From Perlucidibaca sp. (GTDB taxonomy: Bacteria > Pseudomonadota > Gammaproteobacteria > Pseudomonadales > Moraxellaceae): a stretch of DNA of 64,000 bases. Positions within the stretch are counted from its first letter, which is position 1. Every line of letters begins with the position of its first letter. Position numbers and translations under genes: made by a program. The notes beneath the pieces are model-generated. The model saw only the letters and a program-made list of their open reading frames with translations, was not told the origin of the DNA and made no database searches. Positions 1-7,929 of this stretch are shown here, piece by piece. Location of the stretch: NCBI GenBank assembly GCA_023265995.1, contig JAHFSA010000002.1:62001-126000 (forward strand), given 5' to 3'.

Positions 1-1242
1 CCGCTGCTGATCGGCGGCGCCACCACGTCGAAGGCGCACACCGCGGTGAAGATCGACCCGCAGTACAAGAATGACGGCGTGGTCTATGTCGCCGATGCCT
101 CGCGCGCGGTCGGCGTCGTCACCACCCTGCTCAGCAAGGACATGAAGCCCGCCTTCCTGGCCGAGCGTCGCGCCGAATACGCCGAGGTGCGCGAGCGCAT
201 CAACAACCGCCAGCCGCGCGGCGAGCGCGTGCCTTACCCCGCCGCTGTCGCTCAGGGCCTGGCCACCGACTGGGCCTCCGCGAAGCCGGCGCGCCCGCAG
301 CAGCTCGGCATCACCGTGTTCGACAGCCAGCCCGGAGCCGGCTCGGCCACGCCCATCGTGCTGGCCGACCTGGTCGAATACTTCGACTGGACACCGTTCT
401 TCATTTCCTGGGACCTGCACGGCAAGTACCCGAAGATTCTTCAGGATGAAGTCGTCGGCGAAGCCGCCCGCAGCCTCTTCAACGATGCCCAGGCCATGCT
501 CGCGCAACTGCTGGCCAAGCAGTCGCTGCGCGCGCGTGGCGTCATCGGCCTGTGGCCGGCCAACCGCGTCGGCAGCGATGACATCCGGGTCTGGAGCGAT
601 GAAGCCCGCCAGCAGGTCGTCGGCGAAATCCACTGCCTGCGTCAGCAGAGCGAGAAGGTCAGCGGCAAGCCGAACTACTCGCTGGCCGACTTCGTGGCAC
701 CGCAGGACAGCGGCGTCGCCGATTATGTCGGCGGCTTCGCGGTATCCGTGCATGGTGCCGACGAGCTGGCCAAGAGCTATGAGGATGCCGGCGACATGTA
801 CAACGGCATCCTGATCAAGGCCCTCGCCGACCGCTTCGCCGAAGCCACCGCCGAATACCTGCATCGCCGCGTGCGCAAGGAGTTCTGGGGCTATGCCCCG
901 GACGAGACGCTGGATAACGCCGAGCTGATCGCCGAGAAGTATCTCGGCATCCGTCCGGCTCCCGGCTACCCCGCCTGCCCCGAGCACAGCGAGAAGGCCG
1001 AGCTGTTCAACTGGCTGTCAGCACCGGCCAACACCGGCATGCAGCTCACCGAACACTACGCCATGCTGCCCGCCGCCGCCGTGTCCGGCTGGTACTTCGC
1101 GCACCCGCAGGCGACCTACTTCAACGTCGGCAAGATCGACCGCGACCAGGTCGAGGATTACGCTCGTCGCAAGGGTTGGGACATGGCGACGGCCGAGCGT
1201 TGGCTTGCGCCCAATCTGGGGTATGATCCGGACAGAAACTGA
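1..1242 (+). CDS. metH: Methionine synthase, cobalamin-dependent (3' part)
   Basis: The frame is open from base 1, so the 5' part lies outside the window; 413 residues are visible. The first residues (LLIGGATTS, then an AHTAVKI segment) are the end of the cobalamin-binding domain. The rest is the activation domain that binds S-adenosylmethionine and re-methylates oxidised cob(II)alamin: the [10 protein letters not shown] motif is at about visible residues 318-327, followed by the [18 protein letters not shown] stretch typical of this domain. The whole enzyme methylates homocysteine from methyltetrahydrofolate in the cytoplasm. A GTG at 46 is internal, not a start. Identification is secure; only the N-terminal truncation by the window edge limits it. 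Confidence 0.97.
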   Translation, partial: PLLIGGATTSKAHTAVKIDPQYKNDGVVYVADASRAVGVVTTLLSKDMKPAFLAERRAEYAEVRERINNRQPRGERVPYPAAVAQGLATDWASAKPARPQQLGITVFDSQPGAGSATPIVLADLVEYFDWTPFFISWDLHGKYPKILQDEVVGEAARSLFNDAQAMLAQLLAKQSLRARGVIGLWPANRVGSDDIRVWSDEARQQVVGEIHCLRQQSEKVSGKPNYSLADFVAPQDSGVADYVGGFAVSVHGADELAKSYEDAGDMYNGILIKALADRFAEATAEYLHRRVRKEFWGYAPDETLDNAELIAEKYLGIRPAPGYPACPEHSEKAELFNWLSAPANTGMQLTEHYAMLPAAAVSGWYFAHPQATYFNVGKIDRDQVEDYARRKGWDMATAERWLAPNLGYDPDRN

Positions 1243-1325
1243 ACAGCCGGCACTGAACTCCGTGACCGGTCGCTCTCGCAAGAAGATCTGGTCGCCAGCC
1301 ATGGCAAAACGGACGGAGACATTCA

Positions 1326-1562
1326 GTGCAAGGTGGTTACGGACATGCATTGCCGCCGGGAGGGCCCAAGCCCCCATCCCGGTGGCGCAAGGCGCTCAGC
1401 CGATTCCTTCGTTCCGGCTTCAATGTCGCCGGCCTCAAGCAGGTTGATCTGGACGAGAATGCCGAGCATGCGGAGATCTTCGTGCTGTCCGGCATCATGC
1501 TCTTCGGCATAGTCGTCGGCGCCATCTGGATACTGCTGCAGCAATACTTCGAAGGCGCCTGA
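1326..1562 (+). CDS. Small single-pass membrane protein, unknown function
   Basis: This is a 78-residue frame starting at GTG 1326, with a GGAG ribosome-binding site at 1315-1318 seven bases upstream, which decides the start. The N-terminal half is basic and proline-rich. Residues about 51-73 form one hydrophobic membrane segment (FVLSGIMLFGIVVGAIWILL) preceded by an acidic patch (DLDENAEHAE). No family is recognised. It lies 83 bases after metH and converges on sohB. A hairpin at 1581-1598 follows it. The good ribosome-binding site and clear membrane segment support a real gene, but frames on the other strand overlap it. Confidence 0.55.
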   Translation: MQGGYGHALPPGGPKPPSRWRKALSRFLRSGFNVAGLKQVDLDENAEHAEIFVLSGIMLFGIVVGAIWILLQQYFEGA

Positions 1563-1580
1563 ACAGACGCCGGAGACACG

Positions 1581-1598
1581 GCAGGCCCGAAGGCCTGC
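1581..1598. other. Hairpin between convergent genes
   Basis: A seven-base-pair perfect stem (GCAGGCC / GGCCTGC) closes a CGAA loop. It lies between the small membrane protein gene and the 3' end of sohB. There is no T-tract on either side, so it may be an RNA-stabilising hairpin or a weak terminator. Confidence 0.4.
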
Positions 1599-1613
1599 GC
1601 TTGCACGCCTGTC

Positions 1614-2663
1614 TTAAAAGCGTGGCCCGTTGAGGCCACGCTGCCACCAGCGCATGAGCAGACGATCCGAAGCCTCCTCCGCTGCCAGACCGAGACGCTG
1701 GGCCACGGTCTTGCGCGTGCGCCAGTGCAGCGCAAAGAGACTGGCAGTGCCGGCACGGGCGCGCAGATAGTCGTCGCTGGTGCGCAGTTCGTCGACCAGC
1801 TGCAGATCAATGGCCTGACGGCCGTACCAGTGCTCGCCGGTACCGACCTCGGCCAGATCCACCTGCGGTCGCCACTGCTGCACGAAATCCTTGAACAGCA
1901 CGTGAGTGTCTTCAAGATCCTGCTGGAACTTGCGACGACCGGCTTCGGTGTTCTCGCCGAGCATGGTCAGCGTGCGCTTGTATTCGCCCGCGGTCATGAG
2001 CTCGATGTCGATGTCGTTCTTCTTGAGCAGACGGTGGATGTTGGGGATCTGCGCCACCACCCCGATGGAGCCGATGATGGCAAACGGCGCCGCCAGCAGC
2101 TGGTCGGCGATGCAGGCCATGAGATAGCCGCCGCTGGCCGCCACCTTGTCGACACAGACGGTCAGACGCAGACCGGCATCGCGGATGCGCACCAGCTGCG
2201 ATGCCGCCAGGCCATAGCCGTGGACCATGCCACCCGGGCTTTCCAGCAATACCACCACTTCGTCACGACCGGCCTCGGCCACCGCCAGCAACGCAGAGAT
2301 CTCGTGGCGCAGATGCGTCACTGCCGTGGCGGCCAGGTCGCCGTGGAACTGCAGCACGAAAACGCGCGGCTTGCCGACGCCCTCGCCGTCCGCCCCGGTC
2401 TGCTTGCGCTCGGCCTTGGCCTGCGCCTTGCGGGTCTTGCGTTCGACCTTCCAGGCGGCGTCATCCCAGACCAGCGAGCGCAGGGCATCGGCCTCGGCGC
2501 GATAGCGGTCATTGAGCATCTCGACCTGCAGATGGCCGGTTTCCAGTCCGGGTCCGCCTTCGCGGCGGGCACGGCTGAGGACCATCACCACCATGGCAAA
2601 GAGGAAGGCCACGGTCAGGCCCTTGGCCAGGAACAGGCCGTAATTCGAAATCCATTCAAGCAT
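1614..2663 (-). CDS. sohB: SohB-type inner-membrane serine protease (S49 family)
   Basis: The product is 349 residues, matching the usual SohB length. It has an N-terminal membrane anchor at about residues 10-30, a charged linker, then the S49 fold. Ser178 in VAASGGY and Lys229 in GEYKRTL fit the Ser-Lys dyad of the signal-peptide-peptidase A group, with ESPGG at 141-145 and the GSIGV loop near 199. The ATG at 2663 lies inside the last codons of nudC (eight-base overlap), which supports this start and suggests translational coupling; a more upstream frame extension is unlikely. It is the last gene of the rnhA-dnaQ-nudC-sohB chain. A terminator stem is embedded in its last codons. Family is secure, substrates are unknown. 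Confidence 0.9.
   Translation of the reverse strand: MLEWISNYGLFLAKGLTVAFLFAMVVMVLSRARREGGPGLETGHLQVEMLNDRYRAEADALRSLVWDDAAWKVERKTRKAQAKAERKQTGADGEGVGKPRVFVLQFHGDLAATAVTHLRHEISALLAVAEAGRDEVVVLLESPGGMVHGYGLAASQLVRIRDAGLRLTVCVDKVAASGGYLMACIADQLLAAPFAIIGSIGVVAQIPNIHRLLKKNDIDIELMTAGEYKRTLTMLGENTEAGRRKFQQDLEDTHVLFKDFVQQWRPQVDLAEVGTGEHWYGRQAIDLQLVDELRTSDDYLRARAGTASLFALHWRTRKTVAQRLGLAAEEASDRLLMRWWQRGLNGPRF
1619..1642 (-). terminator. sohB terminator embedded in the coding end
   Basis: On the minus strand a nine-base-pair stem (AGCGTGGCC / GGCCACGCT) with a six-base loop runs directly into TTTTAAG. The stem encodes the last residues of SohB (about RGLNGPR) and the TAA stop lies in the T-tract. The T-tract is short, so efficiency is uncertain. 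Confidence 0.5.
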
Positions 2664-3519
2664 GATGCGCCGTGCGCTCCGCAACAAAGTGATCAATCAT
2701 GGCACGCGCTATGCTGCCGGCTGGCGGCAGCAAGGGCAAGTCGGTGTAATGGAAGAAGCCCGCCTCGGCGATCTCCTCTTCCTGCAGACGGATTTCGCCA
2801 CCGGCATATTCGGCGAGATAGGCCAGCATGAGGTTGCTGGGGAAAGGCCAGGACTGACTGGCGAAATAGCGGATGTCGCCGATCTCCACACCCACTTCCT
2901 CGCGCACCTCGCGGATCAGCGTCTGCTCGGCGGTCTCGCCCACTTCCATGAAACCGGCCAGGGCACTGAACATGCCGTTGGCGAAACGATGCGCGCGCGC
3001 CAGCAGGATTTCGTCACCACGGGTGACGATGGCAATCACGCAGGGGTTGATGCGCGGGTAGGCACCAAAGCCGCAGCGCGTGCAGACCAGCGCGCGCTCG
3101 CCGCCTTCGTGCCGCGCAGTCGGGGCCCCGCAACGACCGCAAAAGCGGTGATTGCGCGCCCAGTCGAGAATTTGCGTGGCACGCCCGGCGACATAAAACA
3201 ACGACTCGTCGAGCACGCCGAGCAGACGGCGCAGATCCATCCAGTCCAGCGACTCATCCAGACCCGACTGCTTGTCGAGAGCAACCGCGAACAGCGCCTG
3301 GCCCTCCCAGTGGCCGAGATGATGCAGCTCGGCATCGGCCGGAACCCAGGCCGCGATCTCGTAAAAGCTGGGAAAGCGCGGAGGCCCGGCCAGATCGACC
3401 AGCACCTGGCTGCCGGCGAACGCCAGCATCAGGGCGCTGCCGGGCACGACAGCACCAGCGCCGGCTGCATTGAAAATGGCCATATCGCGACTGGCAGCAG
3501 GCTGGTAACGCTCAGGCAT
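2656..3519 (-). CDS. nudC: NAD-capped RNA hydrolase / NADH pyrophosphatase NudC
   Basis: The product has 287 residues. A zinc ribbon has Cys127, Cys130, Cys146 and Cys149. The Nudix box runs from about 189 to 211 (GFMEVGE through REVREEVG), and the NudC signature SQSWPFPS follows at 221-228, where most family members have SQPWPFP. The enzyme hydrolyses NAD(H) and removes NAD caps from RNA. Two adjacent ATG codons (3522 and 3519) are possible starts; both overlap the dnaQ stop, so the gene is coupled to dnaQ. Downstream it overlaps sohB. The start is uncertain by one codon, the function is not. Confidence 0.92.
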   Translation of the reverse strand: MPERYQPAASRDMAIFNAAGAGAVVPGSALMLAFAGSQVLVDLAGPPRFPSFYEIAAWVPADAELHHLGHWEGQALFAVALDKQSGLDESLDWMDLRRLLGVLDESLFYVAGRATQILDWARNHRFCGRCGAPTARHEGGERALVCTRCGFGAYPRINPCVIAIVTRGDEILLARAHRFANGMFSALAGFMEVGETAEQTLIREVREEVGVEIGDIRYFASQSWPFPSNLMLAYLAEYAGGEIRLQEEEIAEAGFFHYTDLPLLPPAGSIARAMIDHFVAERTAHHA

Positions 3520-4228
3520 CATGATCCCGGAACAGGCAGCGGCCACCGGCCGCCTTGTCGAGAATGGCCAGCCTCTGCTCGTGCGCCTGCAACTCGTCAG
3601 CACCAGCCTTGTACACCGGCAGAGCTGCGCGCTCCGCCGGCAGGCGGCGAATGGCATCGGCGACGCCACCATCTTCCGCGCCCGCCTCGTCTTCATGGCC
3701 CAGCGACAGGCCGACCTGGCCACCGGTCATGCCGAGATAGACATCGGCGAGTATCTCGGCGTCGAGCAAGGCGCCGTGATAGGTGCGATCACGGTTGTCG
3801 GCGCCATAGCGTCGGGCCAGGGCGTCGAGATTGTTCTTCTGTCCGGGGTGCTTGGCGCGCGCCATCAGCAAGGTGTCGAGCACCGTGCAGATCGTGGTGA
3901 TGGGCGGACGACCGAGCTTGGCCAGCTCGTGGTTGAGGAAGCCTATGTCGAAGGCGGCATTGTGGATGACCAGCTCGGCGCCTTCGACAAAGCGCAGGAA
4001 GGCATCGACGACTTCGGCGAAGCGCGGCTTGTCACGCACGAACTCATTGGTGATGCCGTGCACGGCGATGGCACCGGCGTCGATCTCGCGATCCGGATTC
4101 AGGTAGTAATGGAAGCTCTTGCGCGTCAGACGGCGGTTGAGCAGCTCCAGGCAGCCGATCTCGATGATGCGGTGGCCCTGCGACGGATCGAGGCCGGTGG
4201 TTTCGGTGTCGAGAATGATCTGACGCAT
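3512..4228 (-). CDS. dnaQ: DNA polymerase III epsilon subunit (3'-5' proofreading exonuclease)
   Basis: The product has 238 residues. The DEDDh exonuclease motifs are complete: ExoI DTETTGL with Asp7 and Glu9, ExoII NAAFD with Asp94, ExoIII with His151 and Asp156. The C-terminal tail (about 180-238) would hold the polymerase alpha contact, though no clear clamp-binding motif was picked out. It begins four bases after the rnhA stop and its end overlaps nudC. The rnhA-dnaQ pair is widely conserved in gammaproteobacteria, but usually as divergent neighbours; here both are co-oriented. Confidence 0.95.
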   Translation of the reverse strand: MRQIILDTETTGLDPSQGHRIIEIGCLELLNRRLTRKSFHYYLNPDREIDAGAIAVHGITNEFVRDKPRFAEVVDAFLRFVEGAELVIHNAAFDIGFLNHELAKLGRPPITTICTVLDTLLMARAKHPGQKNNLDALARRYGADNRDRTYHGALLDAEILADVYLGMTGGQVGLSLGHEDEAGAEDGGVADAIRRLPAERAALPVYKAGADELQAHEQRLAILDKAAGGRCLFRDHDA

Positions 4229-4232
4229 GTCA

Positions 4233-4676
4233 TCAACCCTTCAGGCCGCGGTCGATGGCTTCGTTGGCCAGACGGTCCACGGCCTCGTTGCCGGGGTCGC
4301 CGGCATGGCCCTTGACCCAGCGCCAGTCGATCTCGTGCCGGGCCGATTCGGTGTCCAGCGCCTGCCAGAGGTCGGCATTCTTCACCGGCTGCTTGGCCGC
4401 CGTGCGCCAGCCCTTGGCCTTCCAGCCCTTGAGCCACTCGGTCATGCCCTTGCGCAGATATTCGGAGTCGGTCCAGAGCGTGATGCGGCAGGGCTGCTTG
4501 AGTGCCTGCAAGGCTTCGAGCGCGGCACGAAGCTCCATGCGGTTGTTGGTGGTCAGGGTCTCGAAGCCCGACAGTTCCCTGCGATGTTCGCCGCTGCTGA
4601 GCAGCGCGCCCCATCCGCCGGGGCCCGGGTTGCCGCGGCAGGCGCCGTCGGTATAAATCACCACTTGCGAGGTCAT
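4233..4676 (-). CDS. rnhA: Ribonuclease HI
   Basis: The product has 147 residues and follows E. coli numbering exactly: Asp10, Glu48, Asp70, His124 and Asp134 are all present, in [32 protein letters not shown] and VDRLAN. It degrades RNA in RNA-DNA hybrids. The ATG at 4676 overlaps the stop of the upstream methyltransferase-like gene in an ATGA arrangement, so a longer upstream frame is not the start. It is followed four bases later by dnaQ. Confidence 0.96.
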   Translation of the reverse strand: MTSQVVIYTDGACRGNPGPGGWGALLSSGEHRRELSGFETLTTNNRMELRAALEALQALKQPCRITLWTDSEYLRKGMTEWLKGWKAKGWRTAAKQPVKNADLWQALDTESARHEIDWRWVKGHAGDPGNEAVDRLANEAIDRGLKG

Positions 4677-5389
4677 GCACAATCCTTGAGGTGAGAGGTC
4701 CCGGCGCGCGACTGCGGCGCCCAGGAGCCGGACCAGGCCGCGGCTTTCTGACGGCTGGCCTTGCGATCGGGTGAAACCGGACAGAGGGTTTCCTTCTGCC
4801 AGAGCTGAACTGTCCACTGCGCCGTTCCCGGCAGCAGATTCTGCCATTGTGCCGACCAGTAATGCGACCAGGCCGGAGGCAGCCAGCTGAACTTGCGGGC
4901 ATCACCCCAGTGCGCCTCGCGCAATGCCAGATGACGACGGGTCGCCAGCGGCATGCCGAAACGGCACCAGCGGTCGAGCAACCCGCCCTGGGTCATGACC
5001 AGCAGCCAGGCATCGGGGCCGAGCGCCGTGCAGATCTCGCCCACGAGTGACGGCAGATGCTGCAGATGCCCTATGTCCAGCGGCAGGATGACCATGTCGA
5101 GACTGCCGGGACGCACCGGCCAGTGACGCCAGTCAGCCTGTATCACCGGCATGGCTGACACCACACCGGGCTCGGCGGTCAGCAGGGTCTGATACGGAAT
5201 CCGGCTGCCGCCACGTTCCGGCAGCTCCAGCGATGAACCCACGGTCACGGCCCGCAGCCCGTGACAACGGCCCAGGCAGCTCTGCCACGGTCCCGACAGG
5301 CGCGCCAGCGCCCTGGCCCGGCTGACAGCGGACCAGCTATCGGGATGGATGTCGTGACGGACATTCTGTAGTAGGTTCATGGTCATCAT
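4673..5389 (-). CDS. Methyltransferase-like protein with a degenerate SAM motif
   Basis: This 238-residue protein sits where Pseudomonas has a class I SAM-dependent methyltransferase gene, beside rnhA and divergent from gloB. The overall pattern fits (an [13 protein letters not shown] segment like motif IV, then a [13 protein letters not shown] strand-loop), but the expected glycine-rich motif I is replaced by [11 protein letters not shown]. The C-terminal 40 residues are basic and low in complexity. Its activity is therefore doubtful. Its end overlaps rnhA by four bases. Several ATG codons (5389, 5386, 5380) could start it and no ribosome-binding site decides between them. Confidence 0.7.
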   Translation of the reverse strand: MMTMNLLQNVRHDIHPDSWSAVSRARALARLSGPWQSCLGRCHGLRAVTVGSSLELPERGGSRIPYQTLLTAEPGVVSAMPVIQADWRHWPVRPGSLDMVILPLDIGHLQHLPSLVGEICTALGPDAWLLVMTQGGLLDRWCRFGMPLATRRHLALREAHWGDARKFSWLPPAWSHYWSAQWQNLLPGTAQWTVQLWQKETLCPVSPDRKASRQKAAAWSGSWAPQSRAGTSHLKDCA

Positions 5390-5409
5390 TATTGAGCTTC
5401 ACCCGGCCC

Positions 5410-6195
5410 ATGTCATCAACTCCCGCGCTCTACGTGCAGGCCTTGCCCTGCTTCACCGACAACTATATCTGGCTGCTTGAAACAGCGGCCGGGCGCTGGG
5501 TCGTCGACCCGGGCGACGCCGCGCCGGTGCTGGCGGTACTGGCCGCTGGCGGACCGCCGCTGCTGGGTGTGCTGGTGACACATCGCCATGCCGATCACAT
5601 CGGCGGCATTCCGGCCCTGCTTGCCCGCCATCCGGTGCCGGTACTGGGCCCGGCCGAGGCCGGCAATGTCATCAGCGAGCTGCTCGCCGGCGGCGAAAGC
5701 CTGACGCTGCCCGGTCTCGGCCGGGTCGAGGTCATTCCGGTCGGTGCCCATACCCATGGCCATCTCGCCTATCACCTGCCGGATGCCGGCATGCTGTTCT
5801 GCGGCGACACCCTGTTCAGCGCCGGTTGCGGACGCCTGTTCGACGGGACCGCCGATGATCTGCAGGCGGCCCTGACGCGTATCAACGCGTTGCCGGCGGC
5901 TACCCGTATCTACCCGACGCACGAGTACACCGCCGCCAATCTGCGCTTCGCCGCCGTGGTGGAGCCGGCCAACGAGGACATCAGGGCGCACCAGCTCCAG
6001 GTCGCGGCCTGGCGTGCGAAAAACAGCCCCAGCCTGCCAACCACACTGGCCCTGGAGCGTCTGATAAATCCGTTCCTTCGTGTCGAACAACCGTCAGTCG
6101 TGACGGCTGTCCGTCACCATGGCGAAGCTGAAATGTCATCGACACGCGATACCCTGGCCGCCCTGCGCGCCTGGAAAGATATTTTCGCGGGCTGA
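5410..6195 (+). CDS. gloB: Hydroxyacylglutathione hydrolase (glyoxalase II)
   Basis: The product has 261 residues. The metallo-beta-lactamase THRHADH motif places metal ligands at His58, His60, Asp62 and His63; His114/His116, Asp133 (FCGDTLF) and His171 (YPTHEYT) complete the binuclear site. It hydrolyses S-lactoylglutathione to D-lactate and glutathione in methylglyoxal detoxification. The ATG at 5410 matches the family N-terminus (YVQALPCFTDNYIWL); a TTG at 5392 is less likely. It diverges from the methyltransferase-like gene across only about 20 bases, so the two promoters must overlap coding sequence. Confidence 0.95.
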   Translation: MSSTPALYVQALPCFTDNYIWLLETAAGRWVVDPGDAAPVLAVLAAGGPPLLGVLVTHRHADHIGGIPALLARHPVPVLGPAEAGNVISELLAGGESLTLPGLGRVEVIPVGAHTHGHLAYHLPDAGMLFCGDTLFSAGCGRLFDGTADDLQAALTRINALPAATRIYPTHEYTAANLRFAAVVEPANEDIRAHQLQVAAWRAKNSPSLPTTLALERLINPFLRVEQPSVVTAVRHHGEAEMSSTRDTLAALRAWKDIFAG

Positions 6196-6237
6196 CATAT
6201 TAGACAGATCAGTCAGTTATCGCTGACAATTAATGAG

Positions 6238-6267
6238 TTGCAAGCACTGGCAAAGGCTGTCTAGAAT
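6238..6267 (+). promoter_or_regulatory. Candidate sigma-70 promoter for mltD
   Basis: TTGCAA at 6238-6243 and TAGAAT at 6262-6267 are separated by 18 bases. The leader to the mltD start contains an AT-rich run (TTTTTTGTATATTTTTT near 6281-6297), unlike the surrounding GC-rich sequence. Confidence 0.4.
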
Positions 6268-6329
6268 CGGCCGTGGCCCGTTTTTTGTATATTTTTTGGT
6301 AATTTTTCGCTGGCCGACCGGAACTGCTG

Positions 6330-7913
6330 ATGCCTTTCAAACACGCAAAAGACGTGGACAGTCTGTTGTCATGCCGGCGAAACCTGCGCGGATGCGCGGG
6401 ACTGTCGCTGCTGATTACAGCCCTGAGCAGCCCGTTCGCCCTCGCCGAACCGCTGCCGGCTGCTGCTCCCGCCACTGCCATGGCACCGGCCCCGAACGAA
6501 AATTCCTACGCCGCCTATCCTGATCCGGCGCTGACCACCACAGTGGCGCTCAGCAACGGCACCGCCATCAAGCTCGACAACCTCGACAGCCGCCCGGTCT
6601 CGCGCAAGGCCGCCGGCAGCGAAGCCGACGACCTCATCGAACGCCTGCGCACCGGCTTCGCCATGCCGGCCCCCGACAACAGCCGCGTCCAGCAGCACAT
6701 GCTCTGGCTCAACGGCAAGCAGGCCTATGTCGACCGCGTGATCGAGCGCGCTTCGCGCTTCATGTATCTGGCCGTGGCCGAGGCCGAGCGCCGCAACCTG
6801 CCGACCGAACTGGCCCTGCTGCCGGTCATCGAAAGCGCCTACGACCCCATGGCCACGTCGCGCTCGCAGGCTGCCGGACTCTGGCAGTTCGTGCCCGACA
6901 CCGGCCGCATCTACGGCCTGCGCCAGAGCTGGTGGTATGACGCCCGTCGCGACCCCATGGAATCGACGCGCGCCGCCTACGACTACATGGCCAAGCTCTA
7001 TGACACCTTCGGCGACTGGTCGCTGGTGCTGGCCTCGTACAACGCCGGCCCAGGCACCGTGTCGCGCGCCATGAAGCGCAATGCCGCCGCCGGCCTGCCG
7101 ACCGACTACTGGTCGCTGAGGCTGCCGGAAGAAACCATGAACTACGTGCCGCGCTTCCTCGCGGTGGTGGCCATGTTCCGTGATCCCGCGAGCTTCCGCG
7201 TCAACCTGTCGGCGCTGCCCAACCGTCCCTATTTCCGCACCATCACCTCCCAGGGTGCGCTGACGCTGAATGATGTCGCCGATGTCACCGGCATCGACCT
7301 GCCGACGCTGCGCATGCTCAACCCCGGCCTGCGCCGTGACGGCATGGATCCGGACGGCCCGCATCATGTCCATGTGCCGGCCACGCTCGATGTCGCACGC
7401 GAAAACCAGATCGCCCAGATGGGCAGCGGCTCCACGCTGCGCATGGCCCAGACCGATGGCAGCTCGCTGCCGATCGCGACCGCCAGCGCCGCCGTCGCCC
7501 TGCCGGTGGCCATGCGCCAGACCGGCGCCGGCGGACGTCATCGCGTGCAGGCCAGGGAAACCTGGTACTCCATCGCCCGCGCCTACAACACCACGCCGGG
7601 TCTGCTCAGCGCCGCCAACCAGAGCACCCTGTCGACTCCGCTGGACATAGGCCGCGAGCTGGTCATTCCGGCCGGTGCCGGCCCGGTGTCGGTGACGCCG
7701 GAAGTCATTACCGTGAGCAGCAGCCAGAACGACAACCGCGTCGAGATCCGCCGCCGCATCCTGCCCGGCGACACGCTGGAAGCCATTCGCAACCAGTACC
7801 AGGTCAGCCTCGCCGAACTGCGCGCCTGGAACGGCGACATCCAGGCGCTGCGTCCCGGCCAGGTCCTGATCCTGCGCGTCCTGCCGGACATGCTCAGCCC
7901 CAAGGCGCTCTGA
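6330..7913 (+). CDS. mltD: Membrane-bound lytic murein transglycosylase D
   Basis: The product has 527 residues. A signal segment lies at about 20-39, ending ALAEP. The SLT catalytic domain covers about 130-300, with catalytic Glu168 in LPVIESAYDP followed by AAGLWQFVPDTG and ASYNAGPG. Two LysM peptidoglycan-binding modules lie at about 403-450 and 474-520 (the second contains LPGDTLEAI and LRPGQVLIL). It cleaves glycan strands with formation of 1,6-anhydromuramic acid. E. coli MltD is a lipoprotein; no clear lipobox is seen here. It precedes yejA by 16 bases and may be co-transcribed with it. Confidence 0.93.
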   Translation: MPFKHAKDVDSLLSCRRNLRGCAGLSLLITALSSPFALAEPLPAAAPATAMAPAPNENSYAAYPDPALTTTVALSNGTAIKLDNLDSRPVSRKAAGSEADDLIERLRTGFAMPAPDNSRVQQHMLWLNGKQAYVDRVIERASRFMYLAVAEAERRNLPTELALLPVIESAYDPMATSRSQAAGLWQFVPDTGRIYGLRQSWWYDARRDPMESTRAAYDYMAKLYDTFGDWSLVLASYNAGPGTVSRAMKRNAAAGLPTDYWSLRLPEETMNYVPRFLAVVAMFRDPASFRVNLSALPNRPYFRTITSQGALTLNDVADVTGIDLPTLRMLNPGLRRDGMDPDGPHHVHVPATLDVARENQIAQMGSGSTLRMAQTDGSSLPIATASAAVALPVAMRQTGAGGRHRVQARETWYSIARAYNTTPGLLSAANQSTLSTPLDIGRELVIPAGAGPVSVTPEVITVSSSQNDNRVEIRRRILPGDTLEAIRNQYQVSLAELRAWNGDIQALRPGQVLILRVLPDMLSPKAL

Positions 7914-7929
7914 CCTGACGAGGCGACCG

